Shown here: positions 36,341-36,961 of the stretch, piece by piece | Layout of the letters: each line of letters begins with the position of its first letter | Position numbering within the stretch: the first letter of the stretch is position 1 | Source: Actinotalea ferrariae CF5-4 | GTDB taxonomy: Bacteria; Actinomycetota; Actinomycetes; Actinomycetales; Cellulomonadaceae | Length of the DNA stretch: 36,961 nucleotides | Assembly (NCBI RefSeq): GCF_000603945.1 | Contig: NZ_AXCW01000021.1 | Location: forward strand, 1 to 36,961 | Direction: 5' to 3' | The notes under the pieces: model-generated | The model's database searches: none | Told to the model about the DNA's origin: nothing | The model's input: the letters and a program-made list of their open reading frames with translations, nothing else | Made by a program: the position numbers and the translations under genes

Positions 36341-36367
36341 CCGACGGTGGGCCGGGCACGCCGTCGG
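36341..36367. terminator. Possible hairpin between convergent HAAS gene and rimI
   Basis: A 7-bp perfect inverted repeat (CCGACGG at 36341-36347, CCGTCGG at 36361-36367) with a 13-base loop lies in the 51-base gap between two facing stops. Modest stem. Confidence 0.4.
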
Positions 36368-36387
36368 CGGCGCCAGCGGGACCGCGA

Positions 36388-36867
36388 TCAGCGCAGCGGC
36401 AGACCCATCGTGAAGGCGTCGACGTCCTCCGGTTGGTAGTACCGGCGCCGTCGGCCGACGACCTCGAATCCGTGCCGCCGGTAGAGCGCCAGCGCGGGCT
36501 CGTTGTCCACGCGGACCTCGAGCAGCACGCCCCTCGCGCCCAGCTCCCGGGCCCGCGCCACGAGCGCCTCGACCAGGACGCTCCCGAGCCCGCGGCGCTG
36601 CGCGGCCGGGTCGACGCCGATCGTCATCACCTGCGCGACCTCGCCGTCGAACCACAGACCGGCGTACGCGACGAGGCGGGAGGACGCGTCGATGCCGACG
36701 TACCAGCGCCCGGGGGCCTGGAGCTCCTCGGCGAGCATCCCGGCCGACCACGCCGACGGCGCGAAGAGGAGCTCCTCGAGCTCCACGAGCCGGGGCAGGT
36801 CCGCCGCGGTGAGGGGCCGCAGGGCAGGGCGGGCGGCAGGACCGGAGGCGCCGTCGGGCGCGCTCAC
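36388..36867 (-). CDS. rimI: Ribosomal-protein-S18-alanine-type N-acetyltransferase (RimI-like GNAT)
   Basis: A 159-residue GNAT acetyltransferase. RPLTAADLPRLVELE opens the domain, and VMTIGVDPAAQRRGLGSVLV holds the acetyl-CoA loop (RRGLG in place of the canonical Q/RxxGxG/A). LEVRVDNEPALALYRRHGFEVVGRRRRYY is the hallmark C-terminal block of RimI. Its place directly after tsaB supports the name, since tsaB-rimI-tsaD is a standard actinobacterial set. The substrate (the N-terminus of S18 or other proteins) is not proven. The GTG start at 36867 overlaps the tsaB stop by four bases (GTGA), so it is coupled to tsaB. It converges with the HAAS gene. Confidence 0.93.
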   Translation of the reverse strand: MSAPDGASGPAARPALRPLTAADLPRLVELEELLFAPSAWSAGMLAEELQAPGRWYVGIDASSRLVAYAGLWFDGEVAQVMTIGVDPAAQRRGLGSVLVEALVARARELGARGVLLEVRVDNEPALALYRRHGFEVVGRRRRYYQPEDVDAFTMGLPLR

Positions 36868-36961
36868 CCGCTCGCCCGCTTGCGTGCGGCGGCGGGCATG
36901 ACGTCGGGCCGCCGCAGGTAGAGCGGCTCGACCGGCTGGGCCACGCCGGCCTCGGCGCGCG
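36864..36961 (-). CDS. tsaB: C-terminus of TsaB (tRNA t6A biosynthesis), truncated by window edge
   Basis: Only the last 31 codons and the stop are inside the window: RAEAGVAQPVEPLYLRRPDV and then a basic tail ending KRASG. The stretch VEPLYLRRPDV is the typical end of TsaB, the non-catalytic partner of TsaD. The four-base overlap with rimI and the nearby tsaD agree. The catalytically informative N-terminal part lies beyond the right edge. Confidence 0.85.
   Translation of the reverse strand, partial: RAEAGVAQPVEPLYLRRPDVMPAAARKRASG

Overview
The window is about 37 kb of very GC-rich DNA, densely packed with genes. Many starts are GTG, and several genes appear to be leaderless. A WhiB-type Fe-S regulator, a BldM-type LuxR response regulator, GuaB3 next to GuaB, GroES under CIRCE control and a PadR/HAAS pair all point to an actinomycete. 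The bifid-type carbon genes (xfp-pta-ackA), the fructose PTS and the overall gene style suggest a Cellulomonas-like member of the Micrococcales. That genus-level guess is inference, because no rRNA gene is present. I see 35 genes, two of them cut by the window edges and one apparently broken by an in-frame stop. I see no tRNA, CRISPR array, insertion sequence or prophage.

Layout. 1-863 (minus): a truncated membrane protein and a DUF3817 protein. 1041-4635 (plus): a heterodimeric ABC exporter in which the two nucleotide sites have decayed in complementary ways. 4685-5566 (minus): a SURF1-family protein. 5848-11794 (plus): phosphoketolase, then phosphate acetyltransferase and acetate kinase, which form an acetyl-phosphate to acetate/ATP branch. 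It ends in a nested hairpin shared with a convergent aldehyde dehydrogenase (11878-13479). 13499-19322 (minus): the phosphotransferase system. fruR-fruK-fruB-fruA is one overlapping operon behind a sigma-70-like promoter. A strong hairpin separates it from ptsH-ptsI, the general PTS proteins.

19534-28684 is a purine and regulatory block: GuaB3, a DEDDh exonuclease, a PAS-GAF-SpoIIE phosphatase, an inositol-monophosphatase-family enzyme, GuaB, a BldM-like regulator, a MerR-type regulator with a cobalamin-domain-like C-terminus, and a WhiD/WhiB3-type protein. The order groES / whiD / bldM / guaB / guaB3 resembles the developmental locus of Streptomyces. Here groES (28839-29135) stands alone, with two CIRCE operators and no groEL beside it.

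29403-36961 holds a THUMP-like methyltransferase coupled to a YbdK-type carboxylate-amine ligase, a membrane-anchored protein interrupted by TGA, and DinB-, VOC- and RibD/DHFR-like accessory enzymes. It ends with the tRNA t6A cluster tsaB-rimI-tsaD, which is split by an opposite-strand padR-HAAS pair.

The broadest signal in the non-coding DNA is a recurring -10-like hexamer (TAnnnT) exactly 6-7 bases before the start codon of at least eight genes, which implies leaderless transcripts. I do not find an obvious wholly new system. The best candidates for a second look are the whiD / MerR-B12-like / BldM regulator trio, the TGA-interrupted gene, and the leaderless-promoter theme.
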